Below are positions 30,203-38,656 of a stretch of 42,248 bases of DNA, piece after piece. The DNA is taken from the NCBI GenBank assembly GCA_016929695.1, contig JAFGII010000009.1, positions 1 through 42,248 on the forward strand. Reading direction: 5' to 3'. Made by a program: the position numbers and the translations under genes. A model generated the notes under the pieces. That model was not told the DNA's origin. It did no database searches and saw nothing but the letters and a program-made list of their open reading frames with translations. This DNA is from Ignavibacteria bacterium (GTDB lineage: Bacteria > Bacteroidota > Ignavibacteria > Tepidaquicellales > Tepidaquicellaceae). Position 1 is the first letter of the stretch. Each line of letters starts with the position of its first letter.

Positions 30203-31780
30203 TTAAAATCCTAAAATAGTAATTAACTGCTTTACGGAAGTCGTCATTAAATTAAGAAATAATGACGGATATATTCCGAGAGTAATAATAATTATTAAAA
30301 GCGGAACGGTGCTGACCAGTTCTCTTGCATTAATATCTTTGAGTTCGTTCCATTTCTCCGGCAGATTACCGAGGAATACTCTCTGAATAGTCCATAAAAT
30401 ATAGCCGGCATTTAAAACGATACCGAGTGTGGAAATAATTGTAATTATCCTGATTGTATCATTTTTAAAACCGCCGAGGAAAACAAATGCCTCACTGATA
30501 AAGGCACTTAATCCCGGTAAGCCTATTGATGCAAAGAAAGCAATCATAGTAACGCCAAAGTATTTCGGCATCTTATTTGCAAGTCCGCCGAAATCATAAA
30601 GACCTCTCGTGTGGGTTCTGTCATATATAATGCCCACGGCAAGGAACATAACGGCTGTGATTGTTCCGTGATTAAACATCTGGAATACTGCTCCGTTCAT
30701 TCCGATTGTTGTCATTGATGCTATACCGAGCAAAACATAACCCATATGTGAAATTGAGGAATATGCAATGAGTTTTTTAAAATCTTTCTGTGCCATTGCG
30801 CACAGCGCTCCGTATATAATGTTAATTGCCGCCAGTATTGCAAGAGGATACATAAAAAATTTAGCCGCATCAGGTAAAATCGGATATGAAATTCTGATTA
30901 TTCCGTAGGTACCCATTTTTAAAAGTACACCTGCAAGGATTACGGATATTGCGGTAGGTGCTTCAACATGTGCATCGGGCAGCCAAGTATGGAACGGGAA
31001 GACTGGAACTTTAATTGCAAATCCTATGAAGAGTGCCACAAATGCAAGATATCTGAAACTCGTGTTTAGTCCTCCGAGAAATGAACCGGGCTCTAATGCA
31101 TTCGGATTCATCAGCGTTATCATATTAAATGTATGATACCCTGTTTGCGGGTCTTTGGAGCTGAAGAATAATGCAATAGTAGTAATGAGTATAAATACAC
31201 TGCCGAAAAGCGTGTAAAGGAAAAACTTAATTGCCGCATACTCTCTTCGTTCGCCGCCCCATATACCAATCAGAAAGTACATCGGGAACAGCATTAATTC
31301 CCAGAACACGAAGAACAGAAATAAATCAAGAGCACAGAAAGTTCCCATCATACCCGTTACAAGAAGGAGATACATAACATAGTACCCCTTTTCATTTTTT
31401 TTCACACTAAAACTTGCCACTGCTCCGATAAAAGAAATCAATGCCGTTAAGAGTATCATCGGAAGTGATAAACCGTCCGCGCCAAGAAAATATTCGATAT
31501 ATACTTTACCGACATTTTCCAGCGGAATATCAACATTTATCCAAGGTACTTTTTCCACGAACTGCATTGTCTCCGTGGAGTTAACTCCTGCTTTCGAAGT
31601 ATCGTATCTAGTCAGCATCAAAGCTCCGAACAGAATCAGAATCAAAGTGATAAACACAGTAAAATACTTTATATATTTCGTCTGTGATTTAGGTATAAAG
31701 AGTACAATAATCATACCCAGTACAGGCAGAAATATCATCCAGGAAAGTACGCCAATACCGAGAATATTTAGTTCACTCAT
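30203..31780 (-). CDS. nuoM: NADH-quinone oxidoreductase (complex I) subunit M
   Basis: NuoM is the second antiporter-like proton-pumping subunit of the complex I membrane arm. The 525 residues carry about 14 helices. Diagnostic parts are FVFWELMLFPMYFLIGIWGG with the essential channel Glu (E161), PFHTWLPDAHVEAPTAISV with the family His-Pro-Asp block, LLKMGTYGIIRISYPILP and LIAYSSISHMGYVLLGIA. The ATG start at 31780 lies 46 bp downstream of tRNA-Leu and 140 bp downstream of nuoL, whereas neighbouring nuo genes are separated by 2-24 bp. Length and motifs are intact. Confidence 0.97.
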   Translation of the reverse strand: MSELNILGIGVLSWMIFLPVLGMIIVLFIPKSQTKYIKYFTVFITLILILFGALMLTRYDTSKAGVNSTETMQFVEKVPWINVDIPLENVGKVYIEYFLGADGLSLPMILLTALISFIGAVASFSVKKNEKGYYVMYLLLVTGMMGTFCALDLFLFFVFWELMLFPMYFLIGIWGGERREYAAIKFFLYTLFGSVFILITTIALFFSSKDPQTGYHTFNMITLMNPNALEPGSFLGGLNTSFRYLAFVALFIGFAIKVPVFPFHTWLPDAHVEAPTAISVILAGVLLKMGTYGIIRISYPILPDAAKFFMYPLAILAAINIIYGALCAMAQKDFKKLIAYSSISHMGYVLLGIASMTTIGMNGAVFQMFNHGTITAVMFLAVGIIYDRTHTRGLYDFGGLANKMPKYFGVTMIAFFASIGLPGLSAFISEAFVFLGGFKNDTIRIITIISTLGIVLNAGYILWTIQRVFLGNLPEKWNELKDINARELVSTVPLLIIIITLGIYPSLFLNLMTTSVKQLITILGF

Positions 31781-31826
31781 TATGCTATTATTTTAAAATT
31801 AATATTATATTTTCTAAATTTCATAG

Positions 31827-31912
31827 TGCCGGAAAAGGGGGTCGAACCCTTACGGGATTTTAGTCCCACTGGATTTTGAGTCCAGCGCGTCTGCCAGTTC
31901 CGCCATTCCGGC
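31827..31912 (-). tRNA. tRNA-Leu (anticodon CAA)
   Basis: This is a complete class II tRNA of 86 nt. The acceptor strands GCCGGAA and TTCCGGC are followed by discriminator A. The anticodon stem CTGGA/TCCAG closes the loop CTCAAAA with anticodon CAA at 31876-31878, the long variable arm folds as GGGACTAAAATCCC, and the T arm holds GGTTCGACCCC. CCA is not encoded (CTA follows), unlike the tRNA-Lys of this window. It sits between nuoL (8 bp away) and nuoM (46 bp away) on their strand. Confidence 0.97.
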
Positions 31913-31920
31913 GAACTCTA

Positions 31921-33945
31921 TTAAATAAATCTAATTATAAGATAAAGAACTATAATTCCAAATAACAAAAACGCCAGGTAAGTCTGAACTTTTCCGGTCT
32001 GTGTTTTTCTGAATATTGCACCGAAGAAGCCGACCGTACCTGCGGATAAATTCACAAGTCCGTCAACGATATATTTATCGAACAGTCCGCTGAAATCGGC
32101 AGTTTTTTTAATAAAAGTAGCCGAACCATTCACCAGACCGTCAACTATATATTTATCGAACATATCAGAAAGTTTTGAAAGCAGCATTGTAAAAGAAACT
32201 GCGGTATAATGATAAAGTTCATCGAAATACCATTTATTAAGGGAGAATAGATATATTGGTTTTAATTTGACTTTCCATTTTTCGGTATCAACTTTTTTCC
32301 AGTAATAAAATACGAATGCGATTAATATTCCGAGCAGCGCAATCACAATAGACATAGCCATTGCGGGATAGTGAGCGTGGTGGATTAATTCCTGAAATTC
32401 GGTTTGGGGGATGATATTATAAATGGCACCTACTGTCCCCACATTCAGGGATTCGGGATTTTGGACAGTATTGAGGAACCATCCCGAGCCGGCGTCAATC
32501 GGGTTGAATGAATAGAAGATAAATATTGATAAAACAGCAAGTATGATAAGCGGCAGAGTCATAGCGAGGGGAGATTCCTTGCATTGGGCAAATTTTTCCT
32601 TATTTCCCGGTTCGCCAAAAAAAGTCTTAATAACGATTCTAAACATATAAAAAGCGGTCAAACCTGCGACAAGAAATGCGATAACCGGTATAATATAATT
32701 AATACCGCCGTTAACATTACCGAATGCGATAGTAGCGGCGAGGATAGAATCCTTACTAAGAAAACCGGAGGTAAGCGGAATACCCGAGATTGACACAGTT
32801 GACACTAAAAATGTAATAAAAGTCAGGGGCATTTTTTTTCTGAGACCGCCCAATTCACTAATATTCTGTACATGGTGCATAGCGATAATAACAGAGCCCG
32901 CACCGAGGAACAGGCATGCTTTAAAGAATGCATGAGTAACGAGGTGAAAAACCCCATAGGAATACGCACCGATACCGAGCGCCATAATCATATAACCGAG
33001 CTGGCTGATAGTAGAATAAGCCAGAATTTTTTTAATATCATCCTGAGTAAGAGCGATAGTTGCCGATATAAAAGCCGTAATAGCCCCGATATAAGTAATA
33101 ACCGTCAGAGCGTCTGCAGTAAACATAATAAACACTCTTGCGACGAGATAAACACCTGCAGCAACCATCGTTGCGGCGTGGATTAACGCCGATACGGGAG
33201 TAGGACCCTCCATAGCGTCAGGCAGCCATACGTGTAGCGGGAACTGAGCCGATTTACCGACAGCACCACAGAAGATTAAAATACCCGCAGCAGTAAGCCA
33301 TCCACCCGATAATTTACCAACCTGAACGCCCTCAAAAATTTCAGAAAATCCAAACTGTCCGATAAACAGGAATACAATCATAATTCCTGTAAGAAAGCCG
33401 ACATCACCAATTCTATTAACGATAAATGCTTTCTTAGCGGCTTCCTGCGGCGGTTTATTTTCATACCAGAAACCAATCAGGAGATAAGAACTCAAACCGA
33501 CCAGTTCCCAGAAGACATACATAATGAGGAGGTTATTAGTAACCACAATACCGAGCATCGAAAACGTGAATAAACCAAGATAAGCAAAATAAGTACCATA
33601 TTTCGCATCACCTTCCATATATTTAACCGAGAACAGGTGAACAACGGCACTAATAAGATTAACCACAACGAGCATCAGAGCCGACAAAGCATCAATCGTA
33701 AAACCTGCCGTAAAGACCGAATCACCTGCACCGAGCGAGAACCATTCAAAAGTAACCTTATATTCCCCTTTTGACAAAAATGCATAAAGCACATAGAAGG
33801 ACAGAAAAAGGTTAACAAAGAGCAACGATGTTCCGAGCCAATCTCCGTTCCGCGGGAGTTTCCATTTAAAAAATATCAAAATCAGGAAGGATACCAGCGG
33901 TATCAGCAGAATAATTACAGGAAGAGTATTTAAAGCAAATTCCAT
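31921..33945 (-). CDS. nuoL: NADH-quinone oxidoreductase (complex I) subunit L
   Basis: NuoL is the distal antiporter-like proton-pumping subunit, with a long lateral helix running along the membrane arm. The 674 residues are normal length. Signatures are FWELVGLSSYLLIGFWYENK, KAFIVNRIGDVGFLTG, AQFPLHVWLPDAMEGPTPV and SALIHAATMVAAGVYL. In the C-terminal part the decapeptide DKYIVDGLVN occurs twice (597-606 and 623-632), with 26-residue spacing and near-identical DNA. The gene lies 14 bp after nuoK and its stop is only 8 bp from the mature 5' end of tRNA-Leu. Confidence 0.97.
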   Translation of the reverse strand: MEFALNTLPVIILLIPLVSFLILIFFKWKLPRNGDWLGTSLLFVNLFLSFYVLYAFLSKGEYKVTFEWFSLGAGDSVFTAGFTIDALSALMLVVVNLISAVVHLFSVKYMEGDAKYGTYFAYLGLFTFSMLGIVVTNNLLIMYVFWELVGLSSYLLIGFWYENKPPQEAAKKAFIVNRIGDVGFLTGIMIVFLFIGQFGFSEIFEGVQVGKLSGGWLTAAGILIFCGAVGKSAQFPLHVWLPDAMEGPTPVSALIHAATMVAAGVYLVARVFIMFTADALTVITYIGAITAFISATIALTQDDIKKILAYSTISQLGYMIMALGIGAYSYGVFHLVTHAFFKACLFLGAGSVIIAMHHVQNISELGGLRKKMPLTFITFLVSTVSISGIPLTSGFLSKDSILAATIAFGNVNGGINYIIPVIAFLVAGLTAFYMFRIVIKTFFGEPGNKEKFAQCKESPLAMTLPLIILAVLSIFIFYSFNPIDAGSGWFLNTVQNPESLNVGTVGAIYNIIPQTEFQELIHHAHYPAMAMSIVIALLGILIAFVFYYWKKVDTEKWKVKLKPIYLFSLNKWYFDELYHYTAVSFTMLLSKLSDMFDKYIVDGLVNGSATFIKKTADFSGLFDKYIVDGLVNLSAGTVGFFGAIFRKTQTGKVQTYLAFLLFGIIVLYLIIRFI

Positions 33946-33959
33946 TATATTATAATAAT

Positions 33960-34268
33960 TTATTCTTTCAAATTATTAACTTCATCTATATCAACGGTAG
34001 AGAAGTTCTGATAAATATTCAAAATTATAGCGAGTGCGATAGCCGCTTCGGCGACCGCAAGCAGAATCACAAAAACAGCAATAACCTGACCGTCGACACC
34101 GAGACCACCATAGTGTGAGAATGCGATTAAATTTAAATTACAGGCATTCAGAATCAATTCAATACCCATCAAAAGCAGAATGGCATTTTTTCTTGAAATC
34201 AATGCATATAATCCGAGAACGAAGAGGATTGCGGAGACGACTAAATAATGATATATACTAATTTCCAT
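33960..34268 (-). CDS. nuoK: NADH-quinone oxidoreductase (complex I) subunit K
   Basis: NuoK is a small three-helix subunit (102 residues) of the complex I membrane arm that links the hydrophilic arm side to the antiporter-like subunits. It shows the conserved MGIELILNACNLNLIAF (membrane Glu needed for proton transfer) and VAEAAIALAIILNIY (second Glu). I set the start at the ATG at 34268; a TTG two codons upstream would overlap the usual start without adding conserved sequence. It lies between nuoJ and nuoL with spacings of 11 and 14 bp. Confidence 0.96.
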   Translation of the reverse strand: MEISIYHYLVVSAILFVLGLYALISRKNAILLLMGIELILNACNLNLIAFSHYGGLGVDGQVIAVFVILLAVAEAAIALAIILNIYQNFSTVDIDEVNNLKE

Positions 34269-34279
34269 ACTCAATAAAT

Positions 34280-34774
34280 TTATTTTTTTCTTGCATACAT
34301 AGCCGCACCCATTAATGCAATCAGAAGCACAACGGATGCAATTTCAAAAGGCAATAAATAAGTTGTTAATAAAAGGTTACCAATCCGATTAACTGTAACG
34401 TCATTTTCCACAGGCGGGTTAATATTCCATTTAGTAGTAAGAAGCACTATAATAAGAATTACAAAAACCCCTGCGGAGACGAAAACAGCCGGCACGGAAC
34501 TTAAATTAGTAGTTTTAATTTCCGAATCGGTGATTCTTGTAGTCATCATAATTCCGAAAATCAACAAAATGAGAATACCGCCGATATACACCATCACCTG
34601 TGTAATAGCGAGAAAATCCGCTCTAAGCAGAATGTAGAGAGCGGCGGTTCCGAATAATGTAACAAATAATGAAACCGCGGAATAAATAATATTCTTAGCG
34701 AATACGACTATAAAGGAGAAGGAGACTATCAAGAATGCGAATATGTAGAATAATATTGTATTAATATCTGGCAT
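34280..34774 (-). CDS. nuoJ: NADH-quinone oxidoreductase (complex I) subunit J
   Basis: NuoJ (164 residues) is a five-helix subunit of the complex I membrane arm. The recognisable block is KNIIYSAVSLFVTLFGTAALY followed by DFLAITQVMVYIGGILILLIF, the family signature with its pi-bulge helix used in coupling. The C-terminal helix ends in AMYARKK. It starts 2 bp after the nuoI stop, so the two are tightly coupled, and nuoK follows. Confidence 0.96.
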   Translation of the reverse strand: MPDINTILFYIFAFLIVSFSFIVVFAKNIIYSAVSLFVTLFGTAALYILLRADFLAITQVMVYIGGILILLIFGIMMTTRITDSEIKTTNLSSVPAVFVSAGVFVILIIVLLTTKWNINPPVENDVTVNRIGNLLLTTYLLPFEIASVVLLIALMGAAMYARKK

Positions 34775-34776
34775 AG

Positions 34777-35661
34777 TTAATCAGATTTATTTTCATTTTT
34801 GTTATTTGGTGTTTCTTTTTTAGTTTCAGTGTCAGGGGTGCTATCTGGTGTTGTTTCCTGCTTCGTTTCGTCAGATTTAGGGGCAGTGGTATCAGAATCG
34901 GGCTTCGACGCGGCGGTATCGTTTTGTTCCGAGAGTCCCCTCACAGGTTCGGGAGACTCTCCGGAACGGGATGGTTCGGGAGTCACTCCGGAACGGGGTG
35001 GTTCGGGAGACTCTTCGGAACGGGATGGTTCGGGAGACTCTTCGGAACGGGATGGTTCGGGAGACTCTCCGGAACGGGGTGGTTCGGGAGACGTTGCGGA
35101 ACCGGCAGGGGCAGTTGCAGCAGCGGCGGTTTTTTCCGCTTCTTCTTTTTTCCGAGTTTGTTCTTCCTGATAGTCGGCGAGTTTTTTTCGTTTTTCTTCC
35201 GCCATATCGGGGGACATATCAGTAAATTCGTAAACCAGATACTCTCTTTTAAACTCCGAATATTCGAACACCTCCGTCATATATATACAGTCAGTCGGAC
35301 AGGGAAAGACGCACAACTGGCAGAAGCAGCATTTAGCGAAGTCAATAGTAAATTTAGGGACAAAGAGTGCTTTTTTCTTACCCTGCGAAGTCTGCCCTGT
35401 TTTACCCACCACATCACCGGGAACTGCTTTAATAGTTTCAATTTCAATACAACTGACGGGGCAGGCTTTAGCGCACTGGTCACAACCGATACAATCATCC
35501 ATATTAACAAACAATCTATTTCTTTCCCGTTCAGGCAACTGAAGTCTTTGTTCAGGATACTGGATTGTAACACTTTTTTTAAACATACTTTTAAAAGTAA
35601 TCATCATACCAATCCAGATTGTCGTTAATGCTTTATATATATGTTTAAAATAATCTTTCAT
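34777..35661 (-). CDS. nuoI: NADH-quinone oxidoreductase (complex I) subunit I with long low-complexity tail
   Basis: NuoI carries the two 4Fe-4S clusters (N6a/N6b) that pass electrons towards NuoB. Counting from the ATG at 35661 (294 residues), the cluster motifs are CIGCDQCAKACP (C57, C60, C63, C67) and CCFCQLCVFPCP (C111, C114, C117, C121). Each motif is complete. The usual fold ends near residue 165. After it come a charged helix (EEQTRKKEEAEK), an Ala-rich linker, six nine-residue repeats of the type SPEPxRSxE (191-244), and an Asp/Thr/Lys/Pro tail. This makes the protein over 100 residues longer than the compact family members. The tail should be disordered and exposed to the cytoplasm; its role is unknown. 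A TTG one codon before the ATG is an alternative start. Confidence 0.95.
   Translation of the reverse strand: MKDYFKHIYKALTTIWIGMMITFKSMFKKSVTIQYPEQRLQLPERERNRLFVNMDDCIGCDQCAKACPVSCIEIETIKAVPGDVVGKTGQTSQGKKKALFVPKFTIDFAKCCFCQLCVFPCPTDCIYMTEVFEYSEFKREYLVYEFTDMSPDMAEEKRKKLADYQEEQTRKKEEAEKTAAAATAPAGSATSPEPPRSGESPEPSRSEESPEPSRSEESPEPPRSGVTPEPSRSGESPEPVRGLSEQNDTAASKPDSDTTAPKSDETKQETTPDSTPDTETKKETPNNKNENKSD
34946..35107. repeat. Six 27-bp tandem repeats inside nuoI
   Basis: Units begin at 34946, 34973, 35000, 35027, 35054 and 35081. Each begins GGTTCGGGAG on the plus strand and most continue with ACTCT[CT]CGGAACGGG. Units three and four are identical and the last is the most diverged. Read as nuoI on the minus strand they encode nine-residue steps. 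The array is in frame, so gain or loss of units would change tail length without breaking the gene. Confidence 0.95.
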
Positions 35662-35678
35662 CAAAAGGATATTAAATT

Positions 35679-36731
35679 TTATAAAACCAGATACAGACCG
35701 ACCGCAAACAGATTGACGAATGCAATCGGGATTAAATATTTCCAGCAGACATTCATAAGCTGGTCAACTCTAAGTCTCGGCAGAGTCCATCTAAGCCACA
35801 TCTGCACGAATACGAAGAATAGTGCTTTAGTAATAGCCCAGAAGAACTGCATCAAAGGACTATTCAAGAACGGTATAAGGTCTCCGAACGGTGACTGCCA
35901 GCCGCCGAGGAACAGAGTAACAACGACTGCGGAGACCGCATACATCTGAGCATATTCAGCGAGGAAGAACATAGCAAATTTCATACCCGAATATTCGAGA
36001 TGGACGCCTGCAACGATTTCGCTATCGGCTTCGACAATATCGAAGGGTGTACGGTTAGATTCCGCGAGAGTAGAAATAAAGAGAATCAGGAACGAAGCGA
36101 CCATAAAGGGAATCAGAATAACTTTAGAGAATCCTCCGGGACCTCCAAATAAATACCAATTAAAAATTCCGCCTGACTGAGCTTCAATAATAGACTGCAT
36201 TGAAAGACTTCCGACGAGCATCACGACAGTAACAGCAGCGAGAGCGGTAGGAATTTCATAACTAACAATCTGCGCCACAGTACGCATAGCACCGTACAAC
36301 GAGTATTTATTATTCGAAGACCAGCCGGCAATCATCAATCCGAGGACACCGAGCGAAGTAATTGCGAAGAAATAGAACAATCCTATATTCAAGTCAATAC
36401 CGATAAAAATACTGCTAAAAGGTATAACAGCGAAACCCATAAACGTAGCGGTAAACACTATAAAGGGCGGAATATTGAAGATATACTTATCGGTTCTGCC
36501 CGGTGAAATAAATTCTTTCTGAAGCAATTTCAGAACATCTATAACAGTCTGAAACATACCGAATTTTCCAACTCTATTAGGACCGACTCTATTCTGAATC
36601 CAAGCGGAAATTTTTCTTTCACCCAAGACGGCATACAGTGCAAAAACCAGCACGAAAATAACAACAGCGACAGCAACCAGCAGGTACGATATTAAATTTT
36701 CTCCGAGTAAAGATGTAATAAAATTATCCAA
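35679..36731 (-). CDS. nuoH: NADH-quinone oxidoreductase (complex I) subunit H
   Basis: NuoH forms much of the quinone-access chamber of complex I at the join between hydrophilic and membrane arms. The 350 residues hold about eight helices. Signatures are GERKISAWIQNRVGPNRVG, the loop AESNRTPFDIVEADSEIVAG with its acidic residues, and HLEYSGMKFAMFFLAEY. The start appears to be TTG at 36731 (MDNFITSLL); no in-frame ATG lies near the expected N-terminus. It is separated from nuoD by 294 bp, the only large gap between nuo genes apart from the one holding tRNA-Leu, and is followed by nuoI after 17 bp. Confidence 0.96.
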   Translation of the reverse strand: MDNFITSLLGENLISYLLVAVAVVIFVLVFALYAVLGERKISAWIQNRVGPNRVGKFGMFQTVIDVLKLLQKEFISPGRTDKYIFNIPPFIVFTATFMGFAVIPFSSIFIGIDLNIGLFYFFAITSLGVLGLMIAGWSSNNKYSLYGAMRTVAQIVSYEIPTALAAVTVVMLVGSLSMQSIIEAQSGGIFNWYLFGGPGGFSKVILIPFMVASFLILFISTLAESNRTPFDIVEADSEIVAGVHLEYSGMKFAMFFLAEYAQMYAVSAVVVTLFLGGWQSPFGDLIPFLNSPLMQFFWAITKALFFVFVQMWLRWTLPRLRVDQLMNVCWKYLIPIAFVNLFAVGLYLVL

Positions 36732-37025
36732 TCAATTAAGAATTATAATTCAATTAAAAATTAGTCCATTATTATTTAAATTCTGCTCAAAATGGCAATA
36801 ATTTTGTTTACTACGCCGGAGTGCAGCAAACAGAAATGCTTCCGGTTTGACCGGGTTATGAATTAAGAATACTATTAGTTTGTAAATCGTTTTCCATTCC
36901 TTCTTAAGTCTCAATTTATTCCAGTTAAAAATTCAACAAAAATAATTTAATAAAATCGCTTATCAAATATACGAGTTTGTAAAGTTCGAAAAATCATTCA
37001 TCCAACCAATCATTCAATTATCCAT
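36732..37025. other. 294-bp gap between nuoD and nuoH
   Basis: In many clusters nuoE, nuoF and nuoG lie here; none is present, not even as a recognisable remnant. On the minus strand a 54-codon frame opens with TTG at 36914 and stops at 36750; it has no ATG and no recognised similarity. A hairpin can be drawn around CCGGA...TCCGG near 36818-36847, without a T run. Confidence 0.6.
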
Positions 37026-38144
37026 TTATCTGTCAATACATCCAAGTACAATATCCAGACTGCCGAGAATCAAGACCAAATCGGCGAGCATATAACCTTC
37101 AGTTATCTGAGTAATTACACTTAAATTACAAAACGAAGCGGACCTCGCTTTAATTCTGAAGGGATAAGGAGTTCCGTTACTAATAATATAATAAGCAGTT
37201 TCACCCTTAGGAGTTTCCGTTCTCGAATAGACTTCACCAACCGGCGGTTTAACTTTTTTCGGCAGAGCGGCTTTGACATCACCTTCGGGGATATTATCAA
37301 TTGCCTGTTCCAGAATTTTCAAAGATTCTTCCATTTCCCTCATTCTAACCATATATCTATCCCAGCAATCGCCGACGGAACCCATCTCACCTTTCCCGAC
37401 GACAACATCGAAATCAAATTTATGATAAACCGAATATGCGTCATTTTTTCTCAAGTCCCAGTCAACCCCCGAGCCTCTGAGGACGGGACCGCTAGTACCT
37501 GCGTTAATTGCGACATCAGCGGGCAGGACACCTATATTAGCCGTTCTTTCAATAAAAATCTTATTAAAAGACAGAAGGTTATTGAGCATATCGATTCTCG
37601 GTCTGAAATACTTAATAAAATCCTTAACTTTTTTCTGAAAACCTTCGGGAATATCGTGAGAGAGCCCACCAATCCAGAAATAATTATACAATAATCTCGC
37701 ACCACAGGTCATTTCAAACAATTCGAGTACTTTTTCTCTATCCATAAAGCAGTAGAGGAACGGCGTCATTGCTCCTGAATCATTTCCGAAAGTTCCGACA
37801 GCCACGAGGTGCGATGCAATTCTCTGCAATTCAGCCATAATAACTCTAATATATTCAACTCTTTCAGGGACTTGAATATCAAGCAATTTTTCCACACCGA
37901 GAACATAAGACCATTCATTACTGATAGCATTCAGGTAATCCATCCTATCAGTATATGGAATAACCTGCGGATAGGTCATTGCTTCTGCATGTTTTTCGAA
38001 GCATCTATGCAGATATCCCATATAAGGCACGGCTTCATTAACAATTTCGCCATTAAGTTTAAGTTTCAATCTAAGGACTCCGTGAGTGGACGGATGCTGG
38101 GGTCCCATATTGATTGTCATTTCTTCAGTTCTCATTTCAGGCAT
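37026..38144 (-). CDS. nuoD: NADH-quinone oxidoreductase (complex I) subunit D
   Basis: NuoD is the 49-kDa-type subunit that, with NuoB, forms the quinone reduction site; it descends from the large subunit of NiFe hydrogenases. The 372 residues include NMGPQHPSTHGVLRL (quinone-site His), YLHRCFEKHAEAMTYPQVIPYTDRMDYL, RGSGVDWDLRK and the conserved C-terminus DIVLGCIDR. It is a separate gene, not fused to nuoC, which ends 27 bp upstream. The start is the ATG at 38144. Length is slightly short of some homologues, through a compact N-terminus. Confidence 0.97.
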   Translation of the reverse strand: MPEMRTEEMTINMGPQHPSTHGVLRLKLKLNGEIVNEAVPYMGYLHRCFEKHAEAMTYPQVIPYTDRMDYLNAISNEWSYVLGVEKLLDIQVPERVEYIRVIMAELQRIASHLVAVGTFGNDSGAMTPFLYCFMDREKVLELFEMTCGARLLYNYFWIGGLSHDIPEGFQKKVKDFIKYFRPRIDMLNNLLSFNKIFIERTANIGVLPADVAINAGTSGPVLRGSGVDWDLRKNDAYSVYHKFDFDVVVGKGEMGSVGDCWDRYMVRMREMEESLKILEQAIDNIPEGDVKAALPKKVKPPVGEVYSRTETPKGETAYYIISNGTPYPFRIKARSASFCNLSVITQITEGYMLADLVLILGSLDIVLGCIDR

Positions 38145-38171
38145 AGCAGAAAATTATCATTTAAAAATTAA

Positions 38172-38651
38172 TTAATAAGGAACTTTCATTCCGTTATAAA
38201 ATTCCTGAACCTTATAATCTTTTCTTAAGGGATGACCTTTCCAGTCTTCGGGCAGGAGAATCCTTCTGAAATCAGGATGACCTTCAAATTCAATACCGAG
38301 CAAATCAAATGCTTCCCTTTCGTGCCAGTTTGCTGCAGCCCACACATCAGAGACAGTATTAATTTTCGGATTACTTTTAGGCAGGAAGACTTTAAGAACG
38401 AGTTTAAGGTTATGAGGATACGAATATAGGTGATAAACGACAGCAAGGTTATCATTATCGAAGTCAACACCACTAATACAGTTCAGAAAGTCAAACTGCA
38501 AATTTTCTTCATCTCTTAAAAAGAAGCAGACCGCATTAATTTGTGGAGGACTTATAACAATAAACGGGTCAACGGGCTGAGCTACAACGAGATCACCGAC
38601 CCCCTCACCGAACATTTTTCTTAAGAAACCATGAATTTCCTGAATTTCCAT
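38172..38651 (-). CDS. nuoC: NADH-quinone oxidoreductase (complex I) subunit C
   Basis: NuoC is the 30-kDa-type structural subunit of the hydrophilic arm and contacts NuoD. The 159 residues show the family signature WHEREAFDLLGIEFEGHPD, followed by RRILLPEDWKGHPLRKDY. The N-terminal part is more variable, as usual. It lies 5 bp after nuoB and 27 bp before nuoD, in the standard order. Confidence 0.95.
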   Translation of the reverse strand: MEIQEIHGFLRKMFGEGVGDLVVAQPVDPFIVISPPQINAVCFFLRDEENLQFDFLNCISGVDFDNDNLAVVYHLYSYPHNLKLVLKVFLPKSNPKINTVSDVWAAANWHEREAFDLLGIEFEGHPDFRRILLPEDWKGHPLRKDYKVQEFYNGMKVPY

Positions 38652-38656
38652 AGAGA

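Noticed and set aside
34946-35107. Regular direct repeats that might suggest a CRISPR array
   Set aside because: The 27-bp units are contiguous with no spacers and lie in frame inside a gene.
34799-35628. Long plus-strand open frames opposite nuoI, one of 234 residues with GTGWFGRLF repeats
   Set aside because: They are antisense shadows of nuoI. The apparent repeats come from the 27-bp array, which is explained by the conserved minus-strand gene.
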